A DNA stretch of 64,000 nucleotides, from positions 3,038,001-3,102,000 of the forward strand of contig NZ_CP125295.1 in the NCBI RefSeq assembly GCF_030412785.1, written 5' to 3'. The notes beneath the pieces were generated by a model. That model was given only the letters and a program-made list of their open reading frames with translations. It was not told the origin of the DNA and ran no database searches. Every line of letters starts with the position of its first letter. Positions within the stretch are counted from its first letter, which is position 1. The translations under genes and the position numbers were made by a program. The stretch comes from Paraburkholderia sabiae (GTDB lineage Bacteria > Pseudomonadota > Gammaproteobacteria > Burkholderiales > Burkholderiaceae). This document shows positions 25,496 to 34,515 of this stretch, piece by piece.

Positions 25496-27064
25496 ATGAA
25501 GGCCTACGATCCGCATGATGCAACGACCCGCCCTTCCCGCAGCGACACGGGCGAAGAACTCCGCGTCGCCGTCACCTTCAACCGGCCGGGCCAGGACTTC
25601 GGGCCCACCCGGTTCGGCGCGCGCATGTCGACGGACACGGTGTCGTCGTTCATCCCCGATCCCGCGCAAGCCGATCTCGCGCTCGCCGAACTCTCGCGGC
25701 GCGGCTTCACGCTGACGGGCCGCGGCTCGCTGTCGGCGTCGATGCGCTGCTCGCGCGAGCAGTTCGAAGCGCTGTTCCAGACGAAGCTCAAACGCATGAA
25801 GGCTCCGTGCGCGTCGGCGGCACAGTTCGGCTCGGTGCTCTATCCGCCCGACAACGCGCCGTGGAATCCCGATCCCGCGATCCAGTCGCTGCTCGACGAC
25901 GTGTATATCCAGTGGCCGCATATCTACATGGCGAGGGCCGCGAAGGCAGCAAAGAGCGCGAAGTCGAAAAAGACCTCGACGACAGCGGCGAAAAAACGCG
26001 CCGCACCGAAGCCGCGCGAAGCCGGCACGCCGTCCGCGACGCCGCCCAACGTGCCCTACTTCCATCTCGCCGCGCCCGCCGACATCGCGCTCAAGCTCAA
26101 CGCGACGCCCGTGCATCAGCAGGGCATCACGGGCAAAGGCGTGCGGATCGCGATGATCGACAGCGGCTTCGCGCACGGCCATCCGTATTTCAAGGCGCAC
26201 GGCTATGCGTCGTCGGTCGTGCTCGCTCCGGGCGCCACCGACCGTCGCACCGACGGCAACGGCCACGGCACGGGCGAATCCGCGAACATCTTCGCGATCG
26301 CGCCGGGCGCGACGTTCATCGGCGTGAAGCTCGACAACGAAGCGGATCCGTCGAGCGGCGCGTCGGTGCTCGAAGGTTTGCAGGAGGCGCTCAAGCACGA
26401 CCCGCAGGTGATTTCCGTGAGTCTCGGCTACGACCTGCGCGGTCCCGGCGACACGCCGCTGAAGACGCTGCCCAATGGACTCGTCGCGCTGGAGGCGGAA
26501 ATCCAGGCCGCCGTGAAGCGCGGCGTCGTGATCGTGTTCTCGGCGGGCAACGGCCACTACTCGTTCCCCGGCCAGATGCCCGAGATCATTTCTGCGGGCG
26601 GCGTGTACGTCGATCAGAACGGCGCGATGCGTGCGTCCGACTACGCGAGCGCGTTCACGAGCCTGATCTATTCGGGCCGCAGCGTGCCCGACGTCTGCGG
26701 GCTCGTCGGCCTGTTGCCGCACGCGACGTATATCTCGCTGCCCGTCTCGCCCGGCTGCGAGATCGACCGCGAGAACGCGGCCTTCGACGGCACCACGCCC
26801 ACCGACGGCTGGGGTGTGTTCAGCGGCACGTCGGCCGCCGCGCCGCAGCTGGCGGGCCTGTGCGCGCTGCTGTTGCAGGCCGATCCGCACCTTTCGCCAG
26901 GCGATATCAAGGCGATCCTGCGCCGCACCGCGCGCGACGTGACGAAAGGGCACGCGAATCCCGCGAGCGATCCGAAAGGCGCGGGCGTGCCGGCGGGCGT
27001 CGGCGAAGACGGCGCGACGGGCGCGGGTCTCGTCGATGCGCTCGCGGCTGTGAAGCAGGTTTGA
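25496..27064 (+). CDS. S8 family subtilisin-like serine protease with N-terminal prodomain
   Basis: This 522-residue protein has a prodomain-like region (about residues 20-145), a Lys/Ala-rich linker (residues 147-180) and a subtilase domain with Asp222 (RIAMIDSG), His257 (GNGHGTGES) and Ser446 (SGTSAAAPQLAG). The oxyanion-type Asn lies in VFSAGNGHYS. No signal peptide is visible, so it is cytoplasmic or exported by another route. It follows a 93-residue protein related to its own prodomain by 80 bp. The substrate is unknown. Confidence 0.9.
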   Translation: MKAYDPHDATTRPSRSDTGEELRVAVTFNRPGQDFGPTRFGARMSTDTVSSFIPDPAQADLALAELSRRGFTLTGRGSLSASMRCSREQFEALFQTKLKRMKAPCASAAQFGSVLYPPDNAPWNPDPAIQSLLDDVYIQWPHIYMARAAKAAKSAKSKKTSTTAAKKRAAPKPREAGTPSATPPNVPYFHLAAPADIALKLNATPVHQQGITGKGVRIAMIDSGFAHGHPYFKAHGYASSVVLAPGATDRRTDGNGHGTGESANIFAIAPGATFIGVKLDNEADPSSGASVLEGLQEALKHDPQVISVSLGYDLRGPGDTPLKTLPNGLVALEAEIQAAVKRGVVIVFSAGNGHYSFPGQMPEIISAGGVYVDQNGAMRASDYASAFTSLIYSGRSVPDVCGLVGLLPHATYISLPVSPGCEIDRENAAFDGTTPTDGWGVFSGTSAAAPQLAGLCALLLQADPHLSPGDIKAILRRTARDVTKGHANPASDPKGAGVPAGVGEDGATGAGLVDALAAVKQV

Positions 27065-27139
27065 CGGCATCGTCCCTGCCAGCGCCGGCCGGGACACCGT
27101 GCCATACTTGCGGATCGTCCCGGCCCATATTCCAACCTG

Positions 27140-28099
27140 ATGATCGTCCCTTCCGCTTCCATCGGCTTCAACCTCAATCACCTCGACCGCCGCTCCGAGA
27201 AGCGCGACGACGAAGACTTCATCGCGAAGCTGCGCAACGATTCCGCCGCGCGTTTTCTCGTCTTCGACGGCGACGTGCCTTTGCTCAGGCGCGGCGAAAA
27301 GCATGACGCATGGATCACCGCGAGCGAAGCGCTCACGTTCGGCCAGCCGCTGCAAAGCGTGTTTCTCGGCGAAGAGCGCGACGGCAGCGGGCGTTTTGCA
27401 CTCGGCTTCACGGCCGGTCTCGTGCAAACCGAAGGAAAAGACGAAGCGCACGCGCGCGACCTGCCGTACGACCGCATCGATCTGCGTTCGATCGCGCTAC
27501 AGGGTCTCGTACCGCAGGAACTGCTCGGTGCGCTCGGCGAGGCCAAATCGATGCTCGACTGGCACCGCCGCCACCGCTTTTGCGCGAACTGCGGCGCGCG
27601 CAGCCGTTCGACAGCGGCCGGCTGGCAGCGTCTGTGCGACGCGTGCGGCGCGCGTCACTTTCCGCGCGTGGATCCCGTCGTCATCATGCTGACCATCGAC
27701 GGCGAACGTTGTCTGCTCGGACGCCAGCGCCAGTTCGCGCCGGGCATGTATTCGGCGCTCGCGGGCTTCGTCGAACCGGGCGAAACCGTTGAAGACGCCG
27801 TGCGCCGCGAAGTGCACGAAGAAGCGCATGTGACTTGCGCGGAAGTCGTCTATTTCGCGTCGCAGCCGTGGCCGTTTCCGTCGTCGCTGATGATCGGCTG
27901 CTTCGCACAGGCCAACGATACCGACATCGTCATCGACACCACCGAACTCGAAGACGCACGCTGGTTCACGCGCGCGGAAGTCGCGGCGATGCTCGAAGGC
28001 ACGCATGCGGACGGGCTGTCGGCGCCGAAGCCGTTCGCGATCGCACATCATCTGCTGCGCGCCTACGTCGAACACGGCGCGGCGGTTCTGCGCGGCTAG
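27140..28099 (+). CDS. nudC: NAD(H) pyrophosphatase NudC
   Basis: This 319-residue protein has the three expected parts: an N-terminal NudC-type domain, a zinc ribbon with two CxxC pairs (FCANCGARS and LCDACGARHFPR) and a Nudix domain with the full box GFVEPGETVEDAVRREVHEEAHV-type spacing (G-x5-E-x7-R-E-x2-E-E). The motif SQPWPFPSSLM after the box is the NADH-specificity SQPWPFPxS signature. It splits NAD(H) into NMN(H) and AMP and can remove the NAD cap from RNA. It has the usual length for the family. Confidence 0.95.
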   Translation: MIVPSASIGFNLNHLDRRSEKRDDEDFIAKLRNDSAARFLVFDGDVPLLRRGEKHDAWITASEALTFGQPLQSVFLGEERDGSGRFALGFTAGLVQTEGKDEAHARDLPYDRIDLRSIALQGLVPQELLGALGEAKSMLDWHRRHRFCANCGARSRSTAAGWQRLCDACGARHFPRVDPVVIMLTIDGERCLLGRQRQFAPGMYSALAGFVEPGETVEDAVRREVHEEAHVTCAEVVYFASQPWPFPSSLMIGCFAQANDTDIVIDTTELEDARWFTRAEVAAMLEGTHADGLSAPKPFAIAHHLLRAYVEHGAAVLRG

Positions 28100-28106
28100 G
28101 CTCACA

Positions 28107-28130
28107 CGCACCACGGAAAATCGTGGTGCG
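28107..28130. other. Perfect 9-bp hairpin after nudC
   Basis: CGCACCACG, loop GAAAAT and CGTGGTGCG lie 8 bp beyond the nudC stop. No T-tract follows on the plus strand, so it is either a poor terminator or an RNA-stabilising hairpin. Confidence 0.5.
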
Positions 28131-28138
28131 CGCCAACC

Positions 28139-28168
28139 TGTACGCGCACGTACACGTTGATGTAAAAT
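28139..28168 (+). promoter_or_regulatory. Palindromic operator and likely promoter of the MFS gene
   Basis: TGTACGCGCACGTACA (28139-28154) is a perfect 6-4-6 palindrome. A TAAAAT -10-like box follows at 28163-28168 with TG just before it. The palindrome covers the expected -35 region, the usual place for a repressor of a drug-export gene. Confidence 0.5.
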
Positions 28169-28198
28169 GCGGCGTATCCCGAGTTGCATGGCAGTCGC

Positions 28199-29824
28199 AT
28201 GTCGAGCATGTCCACCGAAGATTCATCCCTCGCCGTCGTTTCAACGGCCTCCGTTGTCGCCAGCGCGTCGCCGCGCGCACGGCCGTCCGGCCAGATGTTC
28301 ACAGCAAACAGGCTGCGCGATGACCTCTTCCCCTGGGCGATCGCGCTCGCCACCGGCCTCGAGTATTTCGACAACACGATCTTCTCGTTCTTCACCAGCT
28401 ATATCGCGGGCGGCATCAACGCGTCGGCGGACGAACTCGTGTGGTCGTCGAGCGCGTACGCGGTGGCGTCCGTGCTCGGCATACTCCAGCAGCAATGGTG
28501 GGTCGAACGGCTCGGCTACCGGCGCTATATCGGCGGATGCCTGCTGCTGTTCGCGACGGGCTCGATGGCGGCGGCGCTGAGCGAATCGTCGATCGAACTC
28601 GCCTTCGCGCGCGGCGCGCAGGGCTATTTCATCGGCCCGATGATGAGCGCGTGCCGCATCCTCATTCAGACGAACTTCAAGCCGCAGCGGCGACCGATGG
28701 CGGTGCGCGCGTTCCTGTGCATGATCCTGCTGGCGAGCGCGCTCGCGCCGCTGATCGGCGGCTATCTGCTCGCGGACTTCGACTGGCGCGCGCTGTTCAT
28801 CTGCACGATGCTCGGCGGCATCGTGCTCGCGCTGTTCGTGCTGCTCGTCGTGCCGCCCTTGGGCAAACTGCATCCGGAAGCACGCGGCGACGCGCATTTC
28901 TGGCCGTATATCGTGTTTGCGTTTGCACAGGGCGCGCTGCAGATCGTGATGCAGCAGGTGCGCTTCGAACTGTTCGCCAGTTCGCCGCTGCTGGTGGCTC
29001 TGACGGTAGTGGGACTGGTGGCGCTCGGCTGGTTCGCATGGCAGCAGTGGCATCATCCGAACCCGCTCGTGCGGCTTCACGCATTGCGCGAACGCACCTT
29101 CCAGACGGGCATCGTGCTGTACGTGTTTTTCTATTACATCAGCAACGCGTTCAGCTATCTGGTGTCGCGCTTTCTCGAAGGCGGGCTTCGCTATCCCGTC
29201 GAAAACGCGGGGCGGCTGGTAGGTCTCACGTCGCTGGCTTCGCTTGCGATCGCGTTCGCCTATTTCCGCGTGTCGCCTCTCGTGAAGCACAAGCGGTGGC
29301 TGATCGTTCCGGGCTTCATGATGGCCGCGCTGCTCGGCGGCTGGATGGTCTGCATGCCGCCCGACGTCAGCATGCCGTGGCTGCTGCCGCCGCTTCTGCT
29401 GCGCGGCATGCTACTCGTGTTCATCGTGCTGCCCGTCGCGAATCTGGCGTTCCGCATCTTCTCCGCCGATGAGTTCAATCACGGCTACCGCTTCAAGAAC
29501 ATGGTCAAGCAGCTGACGTATTCGTTCTCGACGGCGACGATGATCATTCTCGAACAGCATCGCGAGGCGCTGCACGAAACGCGTCTGACGGAATTCGTGA
29601 ATCCGTTCAACCCTGCGTTCCAGCATTCGCTCGCGAGCCTCACACAGTCATTCGAAGGACTCGGCCATACAGCAGGCGATGCCAAAAGCCTCGCGCTCGT
29701 CGAGATCGGCCGCACCGTCACGCAGCAGGCGAGCTTCCTGAGCGCGCTGGACGGCTTTTACTTTCTGATCGGCGTCGCGATATGCGGCGGCCTCTTCGCG
29801 CTCTGGCAGCGGCAAATCGATTGA
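28199..29824 (+). CDS. MFS transporter, DHA2/EmrB-like
   Basis: The product has about 540 residues and up to fourteen membrane helices, fitting the DHA2 multidrug branch. It begins with a Ser-rich cytoplasmic tail and then LFPWAIALATGLEYFDNTIF, the helix-1 region. The GxxxGPxxxA-like segment on helix 5 is modified (ASALAPLIGGYLL). The C-terminal part resembles EmrB-like proteins with an extended last loop. Starts at TTG 28184, ATG 28199 or ATG 28208 are all possible; none has a strong ribosome site. No membrane-fusion partner is adjacent, but a LysR gene follows on the same strand. Confidence 0.82.
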   Translation: MSSMSTEDSSLAVVSTASVVASASPRARPSGQMFTANRLRDDLFPWAIALATGLEYFDNTIFSFFTSYIAGGINASADELVWSSSAYAVASVLGILQQQWWVERLGYRRYIGGCLLLFATGSMAAALSESSIELAFARGAQGYFIGPMMSACRILIQTNFKPQRRPMAVRAFLCMILLASALAPLIGGYLLADFDWRALFICTMLGGIVLALFVLLVVPPLGKLHPEARGDAHFWPYIVFAFAQGALQIVMQQVRFELFASSPLLVALTVVGLVALGWFAWQQWHHPNPLVRLHALRERTFQTGIVLYVFFYYISNAFSYLVSRFLEGGLRYPVENAGRLVGLTSLASLAIAFAYFRVSPLVKHKRWLIVPGFMMAALLGGWMVCMPPDVSMPWLLPPLLLRGMLLVFIVLPVANLAFRIFSADEFNHGYRFKNMVKQLTYSFSTATMIILEQHREALHETRLTEFVNPFNPAFQHSLASLTQSFEGLGHTAGDAKSLALVEIGRTVTQQASFLSALDGFYFLIGVAICGGLFALWQRQID

Positions 29825-29909
29825 TCGCGTATTCTTCGCTGCGAAGCGGCATCGACGGCCGATAAGGTTTGAAGGACGTGCGCGACGCGCACTGTGGAGC
29901 GTTTGACGA

Positions 29910-30857
29910 TTGGATACTCTCACCAACATGCGGATCTTCGCTCGCGTAGCGGAGGAAGGCAGCTTTACGAGCGCGGCGCAGCGCATGAACATCACGGTCC
30001 CCGCCGTGTCGCGCGCGGTCTCCGCGCTCGAAGCGTATCTGCAAGCGCGTCTGTTGAATCGCAGCACGCGCCGCGTCGTACTGACGGAAGCGGGACATCG
30101 CTATCTGCAGCGCTGCGAGCAGATTCTTGCATTCGTCGATCAGGCGGAAGCCGAAGCCGCCGATGCCCAGGTGCGTCCCACCGGCCAGTTGCGCGTGCAT
30201 GCCACGTCGAGTTTCGGCCAGACTTACGTGACGCCCGCCATCGTGCGCTACCGGCAGCGCTATCCGTGTGTTTCCGTCGAACTGACGCTGTCGCAGCATA
30301 TGCCCGACATCATCGACGAAGGCTATGACGTGAGCGTCCAGTTGAGCGTCGACGAATTGCCCGATTCGAGCCTCGTCGCGCAGCGGCTCGGCACGCTGCA
30401 TAGCGTGCTGTGCGCGGCGCCTTCGTATCTGCGCGAACATGGCGCACCGCGCGACGTGCGCGATCTGTCGGAGCATGCGTGCTTCCAGTTCGTGTCGTCC
30501 GTGTATCCGACCGACCGCTGGCTGCTCGAAGGCCCCGACGGCAACGAGACCGTGCATCTGCGCGCACCGGGTTTCCGCGTCAACTCGGCGGACGCGCTGG
30601 CCGTGGCATTGAAAGAGGGCATCGGCATCGGCGCGGTGCCGATGGCGGCGGCCGTGGCGGCGCTGCGCGACGGGTCGCTGACGCGTGTGCTGCCTGCCTA
30701 TCGTCTGCAGCCGCTCACGGCGTATGCGCTGTACACGTCGCGGCGTTATCTCGACGCGAAGATCAAGACCTTCGTCGAGTTCCTGAGAGACGAGATTCCG
30801 CAGATTCTTCGCGCCTATGAGGCGAATCTGTGCGAGATGAATCGGGCGAACGTCTGA
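29910..30857 (+). CDS. LysR family transcriptional regulator (TTG start)
   Basis: This 315-residue regulator begins MDTLTNMRIFARVAEEGSFTSAAQRM, the standard LysR start, at a TTG codon. The helix-turn-helix spans residues 4-62 and the effector-binding domain residues 90-295. It belongs to the DsdC/CrgA-like group that often governs a neighbouring gene. It lies 85 bp downstream of the MFS gene on the same strand, so it may be co-transcribed with it or separately promoted. The effector is unknown. Confidence 0.9.
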   Translation: MDTLTNMRIFARVAEEGSFTSAAQRMNITVPAVSRAVSALEAYLQARLLNRSTRRVVLTEAGHRYLQRCEQILAFVDQAEAEAADAQVRPTGQLRVHATSSFGQTYVTPAIVRYRQRYPCVSVELTLSQHMPDIIDEGYDVSVQLSVDELPDSSLVAQRLGTLHSVLCAAPSYLREHGAPRDVRDLSEHACFQFVSSVYPTDRWLLEGPDGNETVHLRAPGFRVNSADALAVALKEGIGIGAVPMAAAVAALRDGSLTRVLPAYRLQPLTAYALYTSRRYLDAKIKTFVEFLRDEIPQILRAYEANLCEMNRANV

Positions 30858-31070
30858 CGATTGGCGTCGCGCGAATCGCGCCTGCACCCAGCAAGTCTCC
30901 TGCCAGAAACGCTCCCAGCCGCTCCATGCTATGTGCGGCAGCGCACAGAGCCATCACGCCCCGCATCATATTCTCCCGTTGATCTCCGCAAAGCCGCGCC
31001 CGCTCTCACCAGCGGCGTTCCGGCGAAGTGTTCTGGCGCGCCGCCCAACCCGCCATCACGGACGTCACCT

Positions 31071-31535
31071 ATGCGCAAACAAGCCATCCAGTGTGCAGTG
31101 GTTCTCGCCTGCGGGTGCGCGCCTGTCGTCGACGCCTGCGCGGCGGACTCGATCGGCGTCGTCAAGACGGTCAAGGGCGCGGTGCATATCGAGCGCGCCA
31201 CGCAAAGCGTCGACGCCAACATCGGCAGCGAGGTCTACAGCAGCGACCGGATCGTGACTGGTCCCGCCTCGTCCGTCGGCATCACGCTGCGCGACAACAC
31301 GCTGCTGTCCGAAGGCTCCAGTTCCGTGCTCGAACTCAACCAGTTCGCCTTCAACACGACCACCCACGACGGCGCACTCGACGCCACCATCCGGCGCGGA
31401 TCGCTGGCCGTCGTCGACGGCAAACTGGCGAAAGCGCACCCCGAAGCCGTGCGCTTCAGCACGCCCACCACGACGCTCGGCGTGCGCGGCACCGAATTCA
31501 TCATCGAGGTCGGCGACGGGGAGAATGCGCGTTGA
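31071..31535 (+). CDS. FecR-domain periplasmic protein
   Basis: Starting at ATG 31071 this is a 154-residue protein with a signal peptide (ending near DACAAD) and a FecR domain: GVVKTVKGAVHIERA, VYSSDRIVTGPASSVGITLRDNT, LELNQFAFN and the closing TPTTTLGVRGTEFIIEV. Such short FecR proteins differ from iron-citrate FecR: they have no N-terminal anti-sigma part and occur next to OmpA-like and CHASE2 genes. The stop TGA overlaps the TTG start of the OmpA gene by 3 bp. The role is probably a cell-envelope or glycan-binding sensor. Confidence 0.88.
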   Translation: MRKQAIQCAVVLACGCAPVVDACAADSIGVVKTVKGAVHIERATQSVDANIGSEVYSSDRIVTGPASSVGITLRDNTLLSEGSSSVLELNQFAFNTTTHDGALDATIRRGSLAVVDGKLAKAHPEAVRFSTPTTTLGVRGTEFIIEVGDGENAR

Positions 31536-32158
31536 AGGCCGCTGCATCGGCTGCACGGCGCACGCACTTCGCGTGGAGCGCGCTCGGCGCAGCGCTCGCC
31601 TTCTGCGTATCCGGCTGCTCGACGCCCGACAAGATCACGCTGCTGCCGAATTCCGACGGCACCGTCGGCTCCGTCGTCGTGCGCAGCGGCGACAAGACCC
31701 AGGTGCTGGATCACGCCTACGCGACAGCCGAAGTCGCGAAGAGCGGCAAGATCGAGCAGACCGTCGACACCCCCGCGAATGTCGAAACGCGCTACGGCCC
31801 GCTGCTCGCCGCTCAGCCGCCGCGTCCCACCACGTTCACGATCAACTTCCTGTTCGACTCCGCGACGGAACTGGCGCCGCAATCGGCCGCCACGGTGCGG
31901 GAAATGAAGGCCGTGCTCGCCACCTGGCCTGCGCCGCATCTGACCGTGGTCGGTCATACGGATCTCGCGGGCTCGCAGGAATACGACGACAAGCTCTCGA
32001 TGCAGCGCGCGCAGACCGTCGCGAAGTTCCTCGTCAAGGCAGGCATTCCGGCGAAAGAAATCGAAACGGCCGCACGCGGCAAGCGCGAACCGCTCGTGCA
32101 CACGGCGGATGGCGTCCCTAATCAGATGAACCGGCGCGTCGTCATTACAATTCAATGA
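31532..32158 (+). CDS. OmpA-family lipoprotein (TTG start)
   Basis: I start this gene at TTG 31532, which overlaps the FecR stop; it gives 208 residues with a lipoprotein signal (ALAFCVSGC, lipidated Cys). The C-terminal 110 residues form an OmpA peptidoglycan-binding domain: FLFDSATELAPQSAATVREMK, LTVVGHTDLAGSQEYDDKLSMQRAQTVAKFLV and NRRVVITI. It should be an outer-membrane lipoprotein that holds to the cell wall. It lies between FecR and CHASE2 genes in one operon. Confidence 0.88.
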   Translation: MKAAASAARRTHFAWSALGAALAFCVSGCSTPDKITLLPNSDGTVGSVVVRSGDKTQVLDHAYATAEVAKSGKIEQTVDTPANVETRYGPLLAAQPPRPTTFTINFLFDSATELAPQSAATVREMKAVLATWPAPHLTVVGHTDLAGSQEYDDKLSMQRAQTVAKFLVKAGIPAKEIETAARGKREPLVHTADGVPNQMNRRVVITIQ

Positions 32159-32211
32159 TCCGGGTGATCTCTCACCGCGTCCGTGGCCGGCACTGACGTG
32201 CCGTAGATCCG

Positions 32212-33777
32212 ATGAAACGCTTGAGCGCTGCATGGGTGACGTTTTTCCGCAAGCTGCTGAAGGCGGGACAAGGTCGCCCCGTGGCGCTCGCGGTGTTGTT
32301 CGGACTGAGCCTGCTCAACCTGTACAGCGAATGGCCCGGCGGCATTGCGCGTCCGCAGTTCTTCGACAGGTTCGATGACTTCGTGCCCGATCCGTTCAAC
32401 TCGGCGCGGCAGCTGCTGTTCGATCACTATCAGCGACGCTTTCCACGTGTGCCCACTTCGCAGCCCGTGCTCATCGTCGCGATCGACGACAAGACGCTGG
32501 CGGCGGTCGGGCAATGGCCGTGGCCGCGCAACAAGCTCGCGAACCTCGTCGATGCGATCGCCGCGCAGAAGCCGCTCGCGATCGGCCTCGACATCTACAT
32601 GCCGGAAGCCGATCAGACCTCGCCCGACAAGGTGGCCGACAACCTGCCCGCTTCCGCCGCCGAACTTGCCGCCGGTTTGCGCGCGCTGCCGAGCCACGAG
32701 ACCATCCTCGCGGACGCATTGCGCGCAGCGCCTTCCGTACTCGGCGCGGCCGCCGTCGATCACGCCGCATTCGATACCAGCACCGACCTGCGCAGCGCGC
32801 CCATCCTCGTGCATGGCGTCGATCCCATCAACATGGTGAAGCGCTATAACTACGTGCTCGCGAGCCTGCCTGAATTGCAGGCGGCGGCGCACGGCCAGGC
32901 GATGCTGAACGTCGCGCTCGAACAGGGCACGGTGCGGCGTATTCCGCTGGTTCTAGGTCTCGGCGAAAAACTGGTGCCGTGTATGCCGATCGAAATGCTG
33001 CGTGTCGTCACGCAGTCCGCGGCCGTCGATGTGTATGCCGACGCCGCGGGCATGCAGTCCGTCGGTGTCGCCGATGTGCAGGTGCCGACGCAGCCCGACG
33101 GCGACATCTGGCTGCATTTCGCGTCGATACGTTCGACGCAGCTTCGCTACGTGTCGGCGCGCGACGTCCTGCAAGGACAGGTCGATCCCGCGCGCTTTCG
33201 CAACAAGCTCGTGCTGGTCGGGCTGACGGGCACGGGTCTCACCGACATGCGCACGACTGCGTTGGGCGAACTGGTGCCGGGCATCGAAATCCAGGCGCAG
33301 ATCATCGAGACGATTTTCGAAGGACGTTTCCTGCGCCGCCCCGTGTGGCTCAAGTGGGCGGAGTCTGTGTTCGTGCTCGCGTTCGGGCTTCTGATCATCT
33401 GGTATATCCCGCATACCGATTCGCGACTCGCGGCGCTCGTGCGGGCCGTGCCGCAGGCGACTGCGATGCTCGGCGTCGTACTCAATCTGCTGCTGCTCGC
33501 GGCCTGTCTGCTGCTGTTCAAGTTCGTCGGCCTGCTCGTCGATGCGGCGTCGATCTTCATTATCCTGTCGGCCGTGACGGGCTGCTTCTTCACGACGGCG
33601 TTGCTGGACACCGCGCAAACCCTGCGCGATGCGCTGCGCTCGCGCCCGACGAAAAGACCCGCGCCGGAAGTGCCACCGCCGGCTCAACCTGTCCGCCAAC
33701 CCGAGCCGCCGACAGCAGCGATCGCGAAGCGCCAGCCAACGGCGCCTCGCGATGGCGCGGATCAGCTGCCGCGATAG
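32212..33777 (+). CDS. CHASE2-domain membrane protein without an output domain
   Basis: This 521-residue protein has an N-terminal membrane helix (about residues 24-42), a large periplasmic CHASE2 sensor (residues 60-390, with VLIVAIDDKTLAAVGQWPWPR and AIGLDIYMPE) and then three membrane helices (residues 385-480). It ends in a cytoplasmic Pro/Arg-rich tail of about 45 residues. The usual kinase, cyclase or GGDEF output is absent. With the FecR and OmpA-lipoprotein genes it forms an envelope-sensing operon. The gene overlaps the convergent small gene by 16 bp. Confidence 0.88.
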   Translation: MKRLSAAWVTFFRKLLKAGQGRPVALAVLFGLSLLNLYSEWPGGIARPQFFDRFDDFVPDPFNSARQLLFDHYQRRFPRVPTSQPVLIVAIDDKTLAAVGQWPWPRNKLANLVDAIAAQKPLAIGLDIYMPEADQTSPDKVADNLPASAAELAAGLRALPSHETILADALRAAPSVLGAAAVDHAAFDTSTDLRSAPILVHGVDPINMVKRYNYVLASLPELQAAAHGQAMLNVALEQGTVRRIPLVLGLGEKLVPCMPIEMLRVVTQSAAVDVYADAAGMQSVGVADVQVPTQPDGDIWLHFASIRSTQLRYVSARDVLQGQVDPARFRNKLVLVGLTGTGLTDMRTTALGELVPGIEIQAQIIETIFEGRFLRRPVWLKWAESVFVLAFGLLIIWYIPHTDSRLAALVRAVPQATAMLGVVLNLLLLAACLLLFKFVGLLVDAASIFIILSAVTGCFFTTALLDTAQTLRDALRSRPTKRPAPEVPPPAQPVRQPEPPTAAIAKRQPTAPRDGADQLPR

Positions 33778-34043
33778 ACCTGCTCCTGGCGATCGACGGG
33801 TGCGCGGCGGCCCGACTGCGTGTTCATCGCCTGGTCGCCGCCGACGCTCGCGCGGCTCTCTTCCGCTGCCTTGGCCTGGGCGGCTTCGGCAGCGAGCACT
33901 TGCGCGGTTTGCCCCGCTTGCGAAGCAGGCGCACCGACTTCCGGCGAATAGTAAGGCGCAGGACCGTAACCGCTCGCGAAAGCAGGTGCAGCCAGCGACG
34001 CGGTGCTTGCAACGAAAACAGCAACGATGATCTTCACTTTCAT
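33762..34043 (-). CDS. Small secreted protein, unknown function
   Basis: This 93-residue protein has a clear signal peptide (MKVKIIVAVFVASTASLAAP, cleavage near AFA), followed by a Tyr/Pro-containing segment (SGYGPAPYYSPEVG) and a charged, Ala/Gln-rich stretch (AEAAQAKAAEESR). It resembles the many small periplasmic proteins of Burkholderia without a known role. Its last 16 bp overlap the end of the CHASE2 gene on the other strand. AGGA precedes the ATG. Confidence 0.7.
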   Translation of the reverse strand: MKVKIIVAVFVASTASLAAPAFASGYGPAPYYSPEVGAPASQAGQTAQVLAAEAAQAKAAEESRASVGGDQAMNTQSGRRAPVDRQEQVYRGS

Positions 34044-34515
34044 AAGGACTCCGATTAAATAAAAGAACGCCTTGACGCGTTGCGCTAAGGCTGCGCGTCA
34101 ATGTTTGGCGTCGATGGAACGATGTGTACGGCCGTCGAGCGGCACGCTGACAAAAAGGCTCAAACGGACAACACTTTCTCGAACTCTTTCGAACTCTGAT
34201 CGATGCTGCCGACGCCGTGGCAAAGTTGCCGGAGCGGTCGTCGTTGCGCCCGCCGCTATCCATGCACGGCGTATGCCAGGCGAGTGCGGCCTGGCGCACT
34301 AACGCTGCAAGGTGCCTGAAAACAAAGGAAATATGCGCTCTTATGCGATCGTTCTGATACTTCTTTTGCGCAGCGCGTTGTTGGGTACACGCCAACGGAT
34401 CAGCGGCAGCTGTCCGTCATCGCCCAACAAAGACTTCGGCCGCGAGTGCCGCGCATTGCGCGCGGACACATCGAGGCCGATTTTCAGGTAAGTACTGACA
34501 ACCTGTCAGCGTGAT
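34044..34515. other. Intergenic region with one inverted repeat
   Basis: The region holds the promoter side of the small secreted gene. Arms TTGACGCG (34072-34079) and CGCGTCAA (34094-34101) form a perfect 8-bp inverted repeat with a 14-nt gap, about 30 bp upstream of that gene. I saw no gene in the remainder. Confidence 0.5.

Noticed and set aside
25412..27451. A 679-codon minus-strand frame opposite the S8 protease
   Set aside because: Composition is Arg/Ala/His-rich and it spans the end of one gene and the start of another; the protease has a complete catalytic triad.
28107..28130. Hairpin after nudC as intrinsic terminator
   Set aside because: Strong stem but no T-tract on the plus strand; listed only as a hairpin.
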